A stretch of 64,000 nucleotides of DNA from NCBI GenBank assembly GCA_040877545.1, contig JBBDNN010000071.1:11737-75736 (forward strand). Reading direction: 5' to 3'. The notes beneath the pieces were generated by a model. The model was not told where the DNA came from and made no database searches. It saw only the letters and a program-made list of their open reading frames with translations. Source of the DNA: Gracilimonas sp040877545 (GTDB taxonomy: Bacteria > Bacteroidota > Rhodothermia > Balneolales > Balneolaceae). The translations under genes and the position numbers were made by a program. Of this stretch, positions 43,326-53,606 are shown one piece after another. Position 1 is the stretch's first letter. Each line of letters opens with the position of its first letter.

Positions 43326-46300
43326 ATGAGAAATAGGGTAAATAAGTACAATAAACTGTTTCTTCTGCTCATTCCGTTACTTTTGCTTAGCGTGGAATCG
43401 TTTGCACAAAATTCAATATCAGGAAGAGTTTTAGATGCAGAAACCTCAGAAAGCTTGCCTGGAGTAAATATTCTTATTAAAGGAACCAGCACGGGAACCG
43501 CAACTGATGCAAACGGTGATTTTGAAATTGCGGTGAAAAGTTTACAAGACACTCTTGTTTTTTCGTATATAGGGTTTGAAACAGCCATAGTGCCGATTGA
43601 TGGTGAAACTACTCTGGATGTTGAACTCCATGCTGAGGCACTGACTGGTGAGGAATTGGTAGTTGTGGGTTATGGCCGGCAGAAAAAGGAAAGCGTAGTA
43701 GGGTCTCAGGCTACAATAGAACCTTCTAAAATTCAATCAGCACCTGTCAGAAACCTTAGCACCTCATTGGCCGGGAAAGTAGCTGGTATCGTTTCGGTTC
43801 AGCGAAGCGGTACACCGGGTTTCGATAATGCTGAAATTTGGATACGCGGAATTTCCACCTTTGATCAAAATCTGAGCCACCCATTAGTTCTTGTTGATGG
43901 TGTTCCTCGTGACTTCAATGATATAGATCCGGAAGATATTGAGAGCTTCTCCATTCTGAAAGATGCGTCTGCCACGGCAGTGTATGGTGTGAGAGGCGCA
44001 AACGGTGTAATACTCATAAATACAAAAACGGGTAACATTGGAAAGCCAAAGGTGAAAGTGAGGTATAATGAAGGTATTACCTCTTTTACCCGGTTACCTG
44101 ATTTCGCTGATGGTGCCACCTTTATGGAAATGTCTAATGAAGCCCTAACCACGCGGGGCAGCACACCAAGATATTCAGAAGAAGAGATTGAAAAAACCCG
44201 CACTGGGGTAGACCCCATGCTATATGCCGATGTAGACTGGTATGATGAGTTGTTTAATAAAACCGGACAAAGCAGGCAGTTTAACCTTCACCTGAATGGG
44301 GGTTCAGAACTGGCCAGTTACTATGTTTCTACAAGTTATTTCAATGAGGTAGGTTTATTCAAAACAGATGAATTGACCCGGTACAATTCACAAATCAGTA
44401 CCACACGTTATAATATGACTTCCAATCTGGTGCTGAATCCTACAAAAACCACTGAGCTGAAACTTGGAATACAGGGTTATTTAAGTACGGGAAATTTTCC
44501 GGGAACAGATGGCGGCACCATTTATAACAACGCTTTTTTTACTACCCCGGTAATTCATCCCCCAAAATATCCAGATGATAGAATAGCTAATCAGACCGGC
44601 GGTGTGCTTCGCAATCCGTATGCCATGCTTACCCAAACCGGTTACCGCACAAATGCTCGGAATCAGATTTATTCCAATATGCGCATAACCCAAGACCTGG
44701 GTATGGTGGTGGAAGGGTTGAATTTCAGCGGGATGTTCTCTTATGATGCATATAATTTCTCAAGTGACAGACGCGAAAAAAGCCCGGACACCTATATAGT
44801 TACAGGAAGAGATGCCGAAGATGAATTGACTTTTTCACAAACTTATATTGGTCAGGAATACCTGGGTTTTTCAAGGGTAAATAACGGCACACGATCCACT
44901 TACCTGGAACTGTCATTAGATTATAATAATGATTTCGGTAATCATAATGTAGGCGGCATGTTGCTATTTAACCAAAGCGACAGAACTCAAACCCATTCCA
45001 ATGATTTTATTTCCTCATTGCCTTACAGGTATCGTGGTTTGGCGGGGCGAAGTACGTATTCTTACGACAAACGCTATTATCTGGAATTCAATTTCGGGTA
45101 CAATGGCTCGGAAAATTTTCATCCTGATGAAAGATATGGCTTTTTCCCTTCTTTAGGAGCCGGCTGGACAATCTCCAACGAGCAATTTTTTCAGCCTGTG
45201 AAAAAAGCCATTCAGTATGCAAAAATAAGGTTCTCACATGGCTTAGTGGGCAGCAGTGAATTATCAGGTCGCCGTTTTGCTTATCTGGCTACAGTAGCAA
45301 ATGCTTCAGGTTATACCTTTGGTTCCAATCTCAGTAATTCATATTCGGGTGTTACTATTGGCGAATATGCCTCTGATGTAACCTGGGAAACATCAGAAAA
45401 AACCAATATAGGGCTTGATCTTTGGATTCTGAATAATTCGGTTAATCTTCAGGTGGATGCTTTCCGGGAATATCGCTCCGGTATATTTCTGAGAAGAGGT
45501 TCATTGCCAAGATATACAGGTATTCTGAATACACCTTACGGCAATGTAGGTATCGTTGAAAATAAAGGTATTGATGGCTCCCTGAAATATACCGGAAAAG
45601 TAGGAAATTTCAGGTTTGAAGCACTGGCAAACGCAAATTATAACCGGAACCTTGTAGTAAGGGATGACTTGCCGCCATGGGAACATCCTTGGTTAGAAAG
45701 AGAAGGCCGAAAAGTAGGGCAACGCTTCGGCTATGTTGCACTGGGTTTATTTGAAAGCGAAGAGGAGATAGCCAACAGCCCCGTTCAGTCGGGTGATGTG
45801 CGGCCGGGAGACATCAAGTTTAAAGATGTAAGTGGAGACGGAGTAATTAATGATGATGATTTATATCCTATTGGTTACGGCAGTATACCCGAGTGGACCT
45901 ACGGCTTTGGATTTACGGCAGGCTATAAATCTTTCACAGTTTCAACCTTTTTTCAGGGAGTTGGGAATGTGGATATTTACCTGAGTGGTGAAGGTCTTCA
46001 GCCATTTCACGAGGGACTGAGCAGGGGGAATTTGTACAGTAATATTGAAGACAGGTGGACGGAAGAAAATCCCGACCCGACGGCTTTTTATCCAAGACTT
46101 ATGGTAGGTTCGCTGAATCAGAACTACAGGCAAAATTCATGGTGGGTAAGAAACGGAAGGTACTTAAGGCTGAAGAATGCCCAGATCACTTACTCATTCC
46201 CGTCGCAGCTGGTCAGGCGGCTACAAATACGCAATGCTAATGTCTTTTTGTCTGGGGTGAATGTGCTCACTTTTAGTGACTTCAAATTATGGGATGTGGA

Positions 46301-46373
46301 ATTAGGTGATGGCCGTGGAGCCGATTACCCTCATACCTCTACCTACAGCCTCGGCATAGAAATTAATTTTTAA
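43326..46373 (+). CDS. SusC/RagA-type TonB-dependent transporter 2
   Basis: Outer-membrane glycan importer of 1,015 residues. Signal peptide (cleavage near SFAQN), carboxypeptidase-regulatory-like domain (ISGRVLDAETSESLPGVNI), TonB-box-like ELVVVGYGRQKK, plug with ILKDASATAVYGVRGANGV, and a barrel ending in SLGIEINF. The SusD partner starts 23 bases downstream. No clear ribosome-binding site precedes the ATG at 43326, but the signal peptide begins there. It is only moderately similar to the SusC at 48717 and is not a recent duplicate. Cargo is probably beta-galactoside-containing oligosaccharide, judged from the GH59, GH2 and GH35 genes downstream. Confidence 0.95.
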   Translation: MRNRVNKYNKLFLLLIPLLLLSVESFAQNSISGRVLDAETSESLPGVNILIKGTSTGTATDANGDFEIAVKSLQDTLVFSYIGFETAIVPIDGETTLDVELHAEALTGEELVVVGYGRQKKESVVGSQATIEPSKIQSAPVRNLSTSLAGKVAGIVSVQRSGTPGFDNAEIWIRGISTFDQNLSHPLVLVDGVPRDFNDIDPEDIESFSILKDASATAVYGVRGANGVILINTKTGNIGKPKVKVRYNEGITSFTRLPDFADGATFMEMSNEALTTRGSTPRYSEEEIEKTRTGVDPMLYADVDWYDELFNKTGQSRQFNLHLNGGSELASYYVSTSYFNEVGLFKTDELTRYNSQISTTRYNMTSNLVLNPTKTTELKLGIQGYLSTGNFPGTDGGTIYNNAFFTTPVIHPPKYPDDRIANQTGGVLRNPYAMLTQTGYRTNARNQIYSNMRITQDLGMVVEGLNFSGMFSYDAYNFSSDRREKSPDTYIVTGRDAEDELTFSQTYIGQEYLGFSRVNNGTRSTYLELSLDYNNDFGNHNVGGMLLFNQSDRTQTHSNDFISSLPYRYRGLAGRSTYSYDKRYYLEFNFGYNGSENFHPDERYGFFPSLGAGWTISNEQFFQPVKKAIQYAKIRFSHGLVGSSELSGRRFAYLATVANASGYTFGSNLSNSYSGVTIGEYASDVTWETSEKTNIGLDLWILNNSVNLQVDAFREYRSGIFLRRGSLPRYTGILNTPYGNVGIVENKGIDGSLKYTGKVGNFRFEALANANYNRNLVVRDDLPPWEHPWLEREGRKVGQRFGYVALGLFESEEEIANSPVQSGDVRPGDIKFKDVSGDGVINDDDLYPIGYGSIPEWTYGFGFTAGYKSFTVSTFFQGVGNVDIYLSGEGLQPFHEGLSRGNLYSNIEDRWTEENPDPTAFYPRLMVGSLNQNYRQNSWWVRNGRYLRLKNAQITYSFPSQLVRRLQIRNANVFLSGVNVLTFSDFKLWDVELGDGRGADYPHTSTYSLGIEINF

Positions 46374-46396
46374 AAAAACAGAAAACAGGTTCGAAG

Positions 46397-48205
46397 ATGG
46401 GTAAACTAATATTGTTAACAAGTGTATTGCTGGTGGTTTTGATAGTCAGTTCCTGTGACGGGTTTCTGAATCAGGTGCCGGATGATCGCTTAACAATGGA
46501 ACAGGTTTTTGACCGTAGAGACCTGTCGGAGCAGTATCTGGCAAATATTTACAATTATATCCGCGATGAGTCTTTTAAAACACGAGACGCTCCGTGGGAC
46601 GGTCTCTCAGATGATATTGACATTACCTACGACCGTGCCAATTACCATACATATCAGATGAACCTTGGCAGCTGGACACCTTCCGATGGATATTATGATT
46701 ACTGGCAGCATTATTATGCCGGCATCAGAAAAGCCACCCATTTTATTAATAATATTGACGGGAATGAGGAAATACTCCGGTTGTCCGATGGTGAACAGCT
46801 GATAGACAGATTTAAAGCTGAAGCAAGATTCCTGCGGGCATTCTATTATTTTAATTTACTGAGGCAGTACGGACCGGTTATAATAATCGGGGATAAAGAA
46901 ATACCAGAAGATATGCCCCTGAAAGATATGCAGTTTATACGTAGTTCATATGATGAATCGGTGGATTATATAATAGAGGAGTTGGAAATAGCTGAAGAAA
47001 ATCTGCCATTTCATTTCACTCAGCAATCATCACAGGATTATGGCAGAGCTACTCAGACTATGAGTATGGCAGTCAAAAGCAGAATGTTATTATATGCTGC
47101 AAGCCCCCAGTTTAATGGAAATGAAGACTATGCGACTTTTCAGAATCCGGATGGAAAACAGCTTATCAGCACCACTTATAATCATGAAAAATGGAAAAGT
47201 GCAGCCGATGCAGCTAAAGAAATAATTAATACCGGTGCGTTTGATCTCTATAAAGTTTACAGTGAAGGCGAAATTGACCCGTTGTTATCATGCCGCAATG
47301 TCTTTTTGGTACCATGGAATGATGAAGTCATCTTTGTACGTCCTTCAAATAATTTATTTGCGGGTGAACGTACCCAAACTCCGCGATCCGGTGGTGGATA
47401 TGCAGGCGTTGGTGTTACACAGCAATTAGTGGATGCCTTCCATATGGAAGACGGAGAACTGCCCATACTTGGTTATAATTCTGATGGTTCCCCTGTAATC
47501 AATCCGGAGGCAAATTATACTGAAGAAGGATTTTCAACTGAAGAAGGCGAATACACACGCTCAGGCACCTATAACATGTATGTGAATCGCGAGCCTCGCT
47601 TTTATGTGAACGTCATTTACAACAGAAGTCAGTGGATCAATACCAGTGAAGGAGTGAAAATAGTTGGCACCCACTACACAGGCGAATCCGGCAAACGAGG
47701 TGATTTTAATTACTCCAGAACCGGTTACATAGCCAAAAAATATGTTCATCCAGATACCAACCCGCGAATTAATGAACACACTTCCCGGCCGTATTTAATG
47801 TACCGCTATGCAGAAGTGCTACTTAACTATATAGAAGCCCTGAATGAATATGATCCAGGTCATTCTGATATTCTAAATTATCTAAATGAAATTCGGGAAC
47901 GTGCCGGAATACCAGCTATCCAGAGTGGGTTAAATCAGGAAGAAATGCGTGAGATTATTCGTAGAGAACGCAGAGTTGAATTAGCAAATGAACAGCTTCG
48001 GTATTTTGATACGCGCCGTTGGAAAATTGCGGAAGAAACTGATGGTGGGGAATTTTATGGAATGGATATTGATTCGGATCCCCCGGAGTTTTATAAAAGA
48101 ACAGCATTTGAAACAAGAGTATTCCAAAAAAAACATTACCTCTTCCCAATTGCTCAATTTGAACTTGACCGGAATAGTAATCTTGTGCAAAATCCTGGAT
48201 GGTAA
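46397..48205 (+). CDS. SusD/RagB-like surface glycan-binding lipoprotein 2
   Basis: A 602-residue lipoprotein with a signal ending SSCDGF. The SusD fold is clear: FLNQVPDDRLTMEQVF, a WQHYYAGIRKATHFINNI helix, FKAEARFLRAFYYFNLLRQYGPV, YRYAEVLLNYIEALNEY, and the C-terminal EIIRRERRVELANEQLRYFDTRRW. The length is on the long side but no extra domain stands out, in contrast to the SusD at 4028. It pairs with the SusC just upstream and would hold glycan at the surface for import. After its stop comes an AT-rich 511-base gap before the next SusC. Confidence 0.95.
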   Translation: MGKLILLTSVLLVVLIVSSCDGFLNQVPDDRLTMEQVFDRRDLSEQYLANIYNYIRDESFKTRDAPWDGLSDDIDITYDRANYHTYQMNLGSWTPSDGYYDYWQHYYAGIRKATHFINNIDGNEEILRLSDGEQLIDRFKAEARFLRAFYYFNLLRQYGPVIIIGDKEIPEDMPLKDMQFIRSSYDESVDYIIEELEIAEENLPFHFTQQSSQDYGRATQTMSMAVKSRMLLYAASPQFNGNEDYATFQNPDGKQLISTTYNHEKWKSAADAAKEIINTGAFDLYKVYSEGEIDPLLSCRNVFLVPWNDEVIFVRPSNNLFAGERTQTPRSGGGYAGVGVTQQLVDAFHMEDGELPILGYNSDGSPVINPEANYTEEGFSTEEGEYTRSGTYNMYVNREPRFYVNVIYNRSQWINTSEGVKIVGTHYTGESGKRGDFNYSRTGYIAKKYVHPDTNPRINEHTSRPYLMYRYAEVLLNYIEALNEYDPGHSDILNYLNEIRERAGIPAIQSGLNQEEMREIIRRERRVELANEQLRYFDTRRWKIAEETDGGEFYGMDIDSDPPEFYKRTAFETRVFQKKHYLFPIAQFELDRNSNLVQNPGW

Positions 48206-48482
48206 AAAATTTACCAAAATTCTCTGTTTTTAAAATTTAACTTCATTTACAAAAATAAATCTGGTTTTATTCAAGTTGGGTTGGAGTTGGGAAAACATGC
48301 TCGTCACATATCTAAGCTTCATTAAGCAATATATTCATTGTGAATTTAATTTCTACACCAGCAAAGGATGCGTTTTACATATAATTTATTTATAAACTTT
48401 CACGAAAAAGCTTAATGGATTAGGTGAAAGTGATAATTAATCTAATTCATAGTGTTATAAGTAGTTTTGTCCATTATTTCAC

Positions 48483-48500
48483 AAATATTCTCCATTTATT
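48483..48500. promoter_or_regulatory. 18-bp sequence shared upstream of two SusC genes, copy 2
   Basis: Exact second copy of AAATATTCTCCATTTATT, 216 bases before the SusC start at 48717. The flanks of the two copies differ, so the shared core is not just part of a longer duplication. Confidence 0.55.
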
Positions 48501-48590
48501 TATAGGGTAGTAATCTGTTAAGATGAAGTAGGATAGATGAATTAAGAAAATGATGTTTGTTTGTATTCAGAGCTATATATAAGCTAATAA

Positions 48591-48602
48591 GAAAGCGCTT
48601 CC
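48591..48602. promoter_or_regulatory. LacI-family-type operator candidate
   Basis: GAAAGCGCTTCC is a 12-base near-palindrome with a central GC, matching the general style of LacI/CcpA-family operators at all but one symmetric pair. It lies 114 bases before the SusC 3 start. No LacI-family regulator is encoded in the window, so the match may be chance. Confidence 0.3.
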
Positions 48603-48716
48603 CTAAAGTTATATGTTTTTAGGAGTGTTTGCATTTTGCGAAAGCAGAAGTTGCCATCAAACAATGATGATTATTTAAAAGTATAAATGTAAATAAAACC
48701 GGATAAGGGTAAGACT

Positions 48717-51700
48717 ATGAAGTTTAAGATCCATAAACACTCAAAATTCTTCTTTTTATTATTGTTGACTTTTTGTTTTTGGCACAATAAAGCTGTAGCT
48801 CAAAATGCAGTTACAGGTACAGTGTATGAGGCCGAAGACTCTGAAACAATGCCAGGGGTAAATATAGTTTTAAAAGGAACTACAAAAGGTACTTCTACTG
48901 ATGTAAATGGCGAATTTAGACTAGAAGTAGAAAGTTTACAAGATACTTTAGTATTCTCCTATGTGGGGTATCAAACTTTAACTGTGCCAATCAATGGTCA
49001 ATCCAATTTAACTGTAGAATTGCATCCACAAGCTATCTCAGGAGATGATATGATAGTTGTAGGCTATGGTGTGCAAAAAAGAACTTCATTAACAAGTTCA
49101 GTTTCAGATATTAGTGCCGAACAAATTGAAAATCGCCCAATTTCAAACAGCCGGGAAGCTCTTCAGGGTCTGGCTCCCGGTTTAACGGTTATGAACAAAG
49201 GGGGAGCTCCCGGGGCTGAGGATATCAGGTTCCGTATGAGAGGCCTTACCACAATTGGTGATAATGAACCCTTAATTGTTGTGGATGGTGCAGAACAGCG
49301 CTTTTATGATCTTGATCCTAATGAAATTGAATCAATCTCTATTTTAAAAGATGCCTCGGCTACAGCTATTTATGGCTCGCGTGGTGCAAATGGTGTGATT
49401 CTGGTTACTACAAAAGGAGGTCAGCAGGGAGAATTCAGTGTTTCATATGATGGTTATCTTGCCATTCAGGAATTAGCTCACAGGCCTGAACACCTGGGGC
49501 TGGAAGAATATATGAACCTGCTGAACGTGGCAGAAGAAAATGCTAGCGGTAATCCTGTCTGGACAGAAGAGGAAATCGATGAATATGTGAATGCGGATGA
49601 CCGCTACGAATATCCTCTTCCCAATGCATTCTGGGATGCTTTATTTTCCCCGGCACTGCAGCAAAATCATACTGTTGCTGTAAGTGGAGGAACTGATCGG
49701 CTTAACATGCGTTTTTCCACCAACTTTTTTGATCAGGACGGGATATTGCCAAACTTCAGTGCAAGCGGTCTTGGTGCAAATTTAAAGGCTAATGTTAAAG
49801 TAAGTGAAGCGTTTAATGTGGATGCGCGATTCGGTTACCGGCAGCGCGAAGAAATACAACCTTATAATGCCGGTGATGTATATTGGGGTTTATGGCAGCA
49901 CTCTGAGTGGACCGTGCCGAAATATCCCGATGGTACTTATGGTATAAGTGCCTCAAATACAAACCCCCTTATGTTTGCAGAGGCTTCGGGAACTTATACT
50001 GAATTGAGAGATTATCTTTCTACGAATATTAAAGCTGAACTGGAACCTATGGCAGGCCTCAGTATATCATCTCAGCTGGCTGGATATGTGCAGACTGATG
50101 AAAGAGAAGGTCATAGAAAATCTATTGAAGTACGTGATTATTACGATCCTGAGGTTACTGCCTACGAACGGGAAATTAATAGCCTCAATGAGGTAAGAGC
50201 CAGAAATTCAAGATACACCTGGAATAATCTGGTTAACTATCAGGTGGATGTTCAGCAGCATGCTGTTACTGCTCTTTTAGGTCACTCTGAAATAAGAGTT
50301 GATAATAACTCTTTGATAGGCTATCGAGAAATGTTTTACAATAACGAATTACCAGTTTTATCCGCCGGTCCTGTAGAAAATCAGGAAGCTACAGGTGGAG
50401 AAAGCGAAGAATCTCTTCGCTCTTTCTTTGGCAGACTGAACTACAGTTTTGACGACAAATACATTTTTGAAGCAAACGGCCGCTATGATGGTTCTTCAAA
50501 ATTCTACGGTGCTGATAATCAGTATGGTTTTTTCCCGTCATTTTCAGCTGCATGGCGACTTTCAGAGGAAGAATTTTGGAATCCATTGGTTGATGTGGTA
50601 AATGAATTTAAGCTGCGTGGTTCGTGGGGAGAAACCGGAAATAACTCGGTTGGTTTATACACCTTCTTTGATGGTTTAGGCAATCGCTCATATAACTTTA
50701 ATGGAAATGTGGTGGATACTTATTACCAAAGCAATATTCCTAATGTTAACCTTACATGGGAAACCACTACACAGACAGATGTTGGTTTTGATTTAGCTAT
50801 GTTTGATAACAAAGTGAATCTCGCATTCGATTACTTTAATAAAAGAACTGAGGGAATTCTGTTAAATCTACCCATTCCCGGTGTGGTTGGTATGAACGCG
50901 CCGCCGCAGAATGCCGGTGTGGTTGATAACTGGGGCTGGGAAATAGAGCTTGACTTGCGAAATTATAATCAGGGAAGCGATTTTGGTTATTCGATAACTG
51001 CTCAGTTAGCTGATGTAAAGAATAAAGTGGTTGATCTGGCTGGCACAGGTCCATATATCTACGGAAGTAATATTTGGGAAATAGCGCAGGAAGGCAAACC
51101 GCTTTACTCTTACTATGGTTATGTAACAGATGGTTTTTTTGAAAGCTACGAGCAAATAGAAGAATACGGAGATGCCGTCTGGGATCCCGGAAATATGCAT
51201 CCCGGTGATATTATTTATAAAGATCTGAATGATGATGGTGAAATAACACCAGATGGCGACCGTGATATTATTGGAAATCAGATGCCCCGATATACTTTTG
51301 GTTTAAACACTGATTTCAGCTACAAAAACTTTGGTCTCAATTTATTTTTCCAGGGTGTAGGAGATGTGGATGTGGTATTCTTCGGCCCTATCAGAGAAGG
51401 TGGTATCTGGGGAATGTTTAATTTCACACCGGAAATAGCCGGCGATTACTGGACCGAAGACAATCGTGATGCTCTATTTCCACGTCCCGAAATGCGGACT
51501 CAAAAAAATACCCGTACCAGTGATTATTGGGTTGTTGACGGCTCATATATCAAATTAAAAAATGCTCAATTAAGCTATAACATTCCTTCACATATATTGA
51601 GCAGAGTCGGGATTAACAATATGCGTTTATATGTAAGTGCTACCAACCTGTTTACACTTTCAGAAGTTACAAAGTGGGGAATAGATCCTGAGTCTTCTAC

Positions 51701-51767
51701 CAGTGAGCGGCTCAATTATTATCCGCAGACCCGACATTACACTGCTGGCGTAAATATCAAGTTTTAA
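48717..51767 (+). CDS. SusC/RagA-type TonB-dependent transporter 3
   Basis: Outer-membrane glycan importer of 1,016 residues: signal peptide (cleavage near AVAQN), regulatory-like domain (VTGTVYEAEDSETMPGVNI), TonB-box-like DMIVVGYGVQKR, plug with the SusC segment SILKDASATAIYGSRGANGV, and a barrel ending AGVNIKF. The SusD partner starts 19 bases after the stop. Two regulatory candidates lie upstream (48483 and 48591). The pair is directly followed by the GH59, GH2, GH59 and GH35 genes, so this is the transporter most closely tied to those enzymes. Confidence 0.95.
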   Translation: MKFKIHKHSKFFFLLLLTFCFWHNKAVAQNAVTGTVYEAEDSETMPGVNIVLKGTTKGTSTDVNGEFRLEVESLQDTLVFSYVGYQTLTVPINGQSNLTVELHPQAISGDDMIVVGYGVQKRTSLTSSVSDISAEQIENRPISNSREALQGLAPGLTVMNKGGAPGAEDIRFRMRGLTTIGDNEPLIVVDGAEQRFYDLDPNEIESISILKDASATAIYGSRGANGVILVTTKGGQQGEFSVSYDGYLAIQELAHRPEHLGLEEYMNLLNVAEENASGNPVWTEEEIDEYVNADDRYEYPLPNAFWDALFSPALQQNHTVAVSGGTDRLNMRFSTNFFDQDGILPNFSASGLGANLKANVKVSEAFNVDARFGYRQREEIQPYNAGDVYWGLWQHSEWTVPKYPDGTYGISASNTNPLMFAEASGTYTELRDYLSTNIKAELEPMAGLSISSQLAGYVQTDEREGHRKSIEVRDYYDPEVTAYEREINSLNEVRARNSRYTWNNLVNYQVDVQQHAVTALLGHSEIRVDNNSLIGYREMFYNNELPVLSAGPVENQEATGGESEESLRSFFGRLNYSFDDKYIFEANGRYDGSSKFYGADNQYGFFPSFSAAWRLSEEEFWNPLVDVVNEFKLRGSWGETGNNSVGLYTFFDGLGNRSYNFNGNVVDTYYQSNIPNVNLTWETTTQTDVGFDLAMFDNKVNLAFDYFNKRTEGILLNLPIPGVVGMNAPPQNAGVVDNWGWEIELDLRNYNQGSDFGYSITAQLADVKNKVVDLAGTGPYIYGSNIWEIAQEGKPLYSYYGYVTDGFFESYEQIEEYGDAVWDPGNMHPGDIIYKDLNDDGEITPDGDRDIIGNQMPRYTFGLNTDFSYKNFGLNLFFQGVGDVDVVFFGPIREGGIWGMFNFTPEIAGDYWTEDNRDALFPRPEMRTQKNTRTSDYWVVDGSYIKLKNAQLSYNIPSHILSRVGINNMRLYVSATNLFTLSEVTKWGIDPESSTSERLNYYPQTRHYTAGVNIKF

Positions 51768-51785
51768 TTAAAAAACAGCTTAATT

Positions 51786-53411
51786 ATGAATTTCAATCAA
51801 ATAGTTAATAAAAGTTTAGTTTTGATGGCAGTAATTTTTGTTTTTGCCTTTGCATCAGGCTGTGATAATGATCTGCTGAATACCGCTCCTAATGACAGAC
51901 TATCTTCAGAAACCTTCTGGAACTCTGAAGAAGATGCCGAATACATGGTGAACGACCTCTACACTTATTTACCTGGTACTTATACATTACTCTGGGATGG
52001 AATGTCAGATATAGCCATACCAAACAACATCTGGATAAATGAAGTAGATTATGTTCGAGGGCAACAGGATGGTGAATCAGCCGTGGGTAAAAGTCACTGG
52101 AACAACAGCTACAGAGCCATCAGGGGAGCCAATAACTTTCTGGCTAATGTAGATGATGTTTTTGAAAACTCTGAAACACCAGTAAACGAGGATTTAATAA
52201 ATCGTTTTAAAGGCGAGGCCCGTGTGCTCAGAGCATTCAAATATTTGCAATTAGTAACTGTATTTGGAGATGTACCTTTAATTACCACACCTATCTCTGT
52301 GAATGAAGGTAAAGAAATTGGCAGAACCGATATTGAGCAAATCTGGGACTTTATAGAAACAGAACTTGAAGAAAGTGCTGAAGTCTTGGAAATCAGCTAT
52401 AATGGAGATGATGTTGGCAGAATTACAAGAGGTGCTGCACTAGCGATTAAATCAAGGGCTATGTTACATGCCGGTCGATTTACTAAAGCTCATGAAGCAG
52501 CTTCCAGGGTCATGGACCTGGGCTATAGCTTATATCCCAGTTATGAAACCCTGTTTACCTACGAAGCAGAAAATAACCAGGAAGTAATTCTGGATAAACA
52601 ATTTATCGCCAGTGATTACCCTAATAACTTATTTGCTTTATTAGGCCGGCCAGCTATGGGACTGGGTGAAAGTTCTGCCCCCGTTCCCACAAAAAACATT
52701 GTAGATGCCTATGAAATGGCAAATGGTATGGATATAGAAGAAACAGGCAGCGGTTATGATCCTTTTAATCCTTATGAAAACCGTGATCCTCGCATGCGTT
52801 ATTCGATGTATGTGTATGGAGATACTATGCCAAATGATAATATTTACGATCCGCGCCCGGGTTTTGGGGGTCAGTCTGATATTGAAAGAGGACAAAATAC
52901 AACCAATACCGGTTTTAATATTCAGAAATACGTTGATCCGGCAGATATTTCATCACCAAGTAACGGCGGGATAAATATTATCATCATGCGATATGCGGAA
53001 GTGTTACTGAATTATGCAGAAGCAAAAATCGAAGATAATCAAATCGACCAATCAGTATACGATGCAATAAATGAAATCCGTGAAAGACCTGACGTGAATA
53101 TGCCGCGTGTAGAAGATACAGGGCAGAGCCAGGAAGAAATGCGTGAAATTGTACGTCACGAGCGCATGGTTGAGCTGGCATTTGAAGGTCAGCGTTTCTT
53201 CGATATAAGAAGATGGGGAATTGCAGATGAAGTGATGAATGAAAACAATGGAGAAATATTAGGCATTGAGTATGAAAATGAAGATGGAGATTTGGTTCAA
53301 TACGAATATACCCAATACCGAAGAAATTTTGAATCTCATCATTATGTATGGCCAATTCCTCAGGAAGAATTAAACCTGAGTGACAATATGAGCCAAAACG
53401 ATAATTACTAA
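51786..53411 (+). CDS. SusD/RagB-like surface glycan-binding lipoprotein 3
   Basis: A 541-residue lipoprotein with a signal ending ASGCDNDLL. It has LLNTAPNDRLSSETFWNSEEDA, the FKGEARVLRAFKYLQLVTVFGDVPL helix region in two parts, MRYAEVLLNYAEAKIE, and the end motif IVRHERMVELAFEGQRFFDIRRWG, all standard for SusD. The length is typical. It partners the SusC at 48717. A long imperfect hairpin follows its stop, which may set the ratio of SusC/SusD to enzyme mRNA. Confidence 0.95.
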   Translation: MNFNQIVNKSLVLMAVIFVFAFASGCDNDLLNTAPNDRLSSETFWNSEEDAEYMVNDLYTYLPGTYTLLWDGMSDIAIPNNIWINEVDYVRGQQDGESAVGKSHWNNSYRAIRGANNFLANVDDVFENSETPVNEDLINRFKGEARVLRAFKYLQLVTVFGDVPLITTPISVNEGKEIGRTDIEQIWDFIETELEESAEVLEISYNGDDVGRITRGAALAIKSRAMLHAGRFTKAHEAASRVMDLGYSLYPSYETLFTYEAENNQEVILDKQFIASDYPNNLFALLGRPAMGLGESSAPVPTKNIVDAYEMANGMDIEETGSGYDPFNPYENRDPRMRYSMYVYGDTMPNDNIYDPRPGFGGQSDIERGQNTTNTGFNIQKYVDPADISSPSNGGINIIIMRYAEVLLNYAEAKIEDNQIDQSVYDAINEIRERPDVNMPRVEDTGQSQEEMREIVRHERMVELAFEGQRFFDIRRWGIADEVMNENNGEILGIEYENEDGDLVQYEYTQYRRNFESHHYVWPIPQEELNLSDNMSQNDNY

Positions 53412-53436
53412 TCGTAATAAACCTTCAACATGTATA

Positions 53437-53485
53437 AACCTGAAGCCCGCACAACAAAAATATATGTCGTGCGGGAACTTAGGTT
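53437..53485 (+). other. Long imperfect hairpin after SusD 3
   Basis: AACCT-AAG-CCCGCAC (53437-53452, one bulged G) pairs with GTGCGGG-CTTAGGTT (53469-53485, two bulged A). The inner 7 pairs are perfect. No T-run follows. Such a structure between SusD and enzyme genes fits a processing or stabilising element. Confidence 0.5.
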
Positions 53486-53606
53486 ATCATCTTACAAATA
53501 TTTCGCAGTTACCTAAAGGAGCGCTTTAAAAAGGGCCTACTTACAGGCTTCCTATATACAATTAAGTATTACAATATTTTAAAAACAAAATTGAGCTAAA
53601 AAATAG

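Larger units (their letters stand above)
48206..48716. other. AT-rich regulatory gap before SusC 3
   Basis: No gene on either strand. The gap contains the second exact copy of the 18-bp shared sequence (48483-48500) and a LacI-operator-like near-palindrome (48591-48602), both described separately. It probably carries the promoter of the second SusC/SusD pair and the enzyme genes. Confidence 0.6.
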
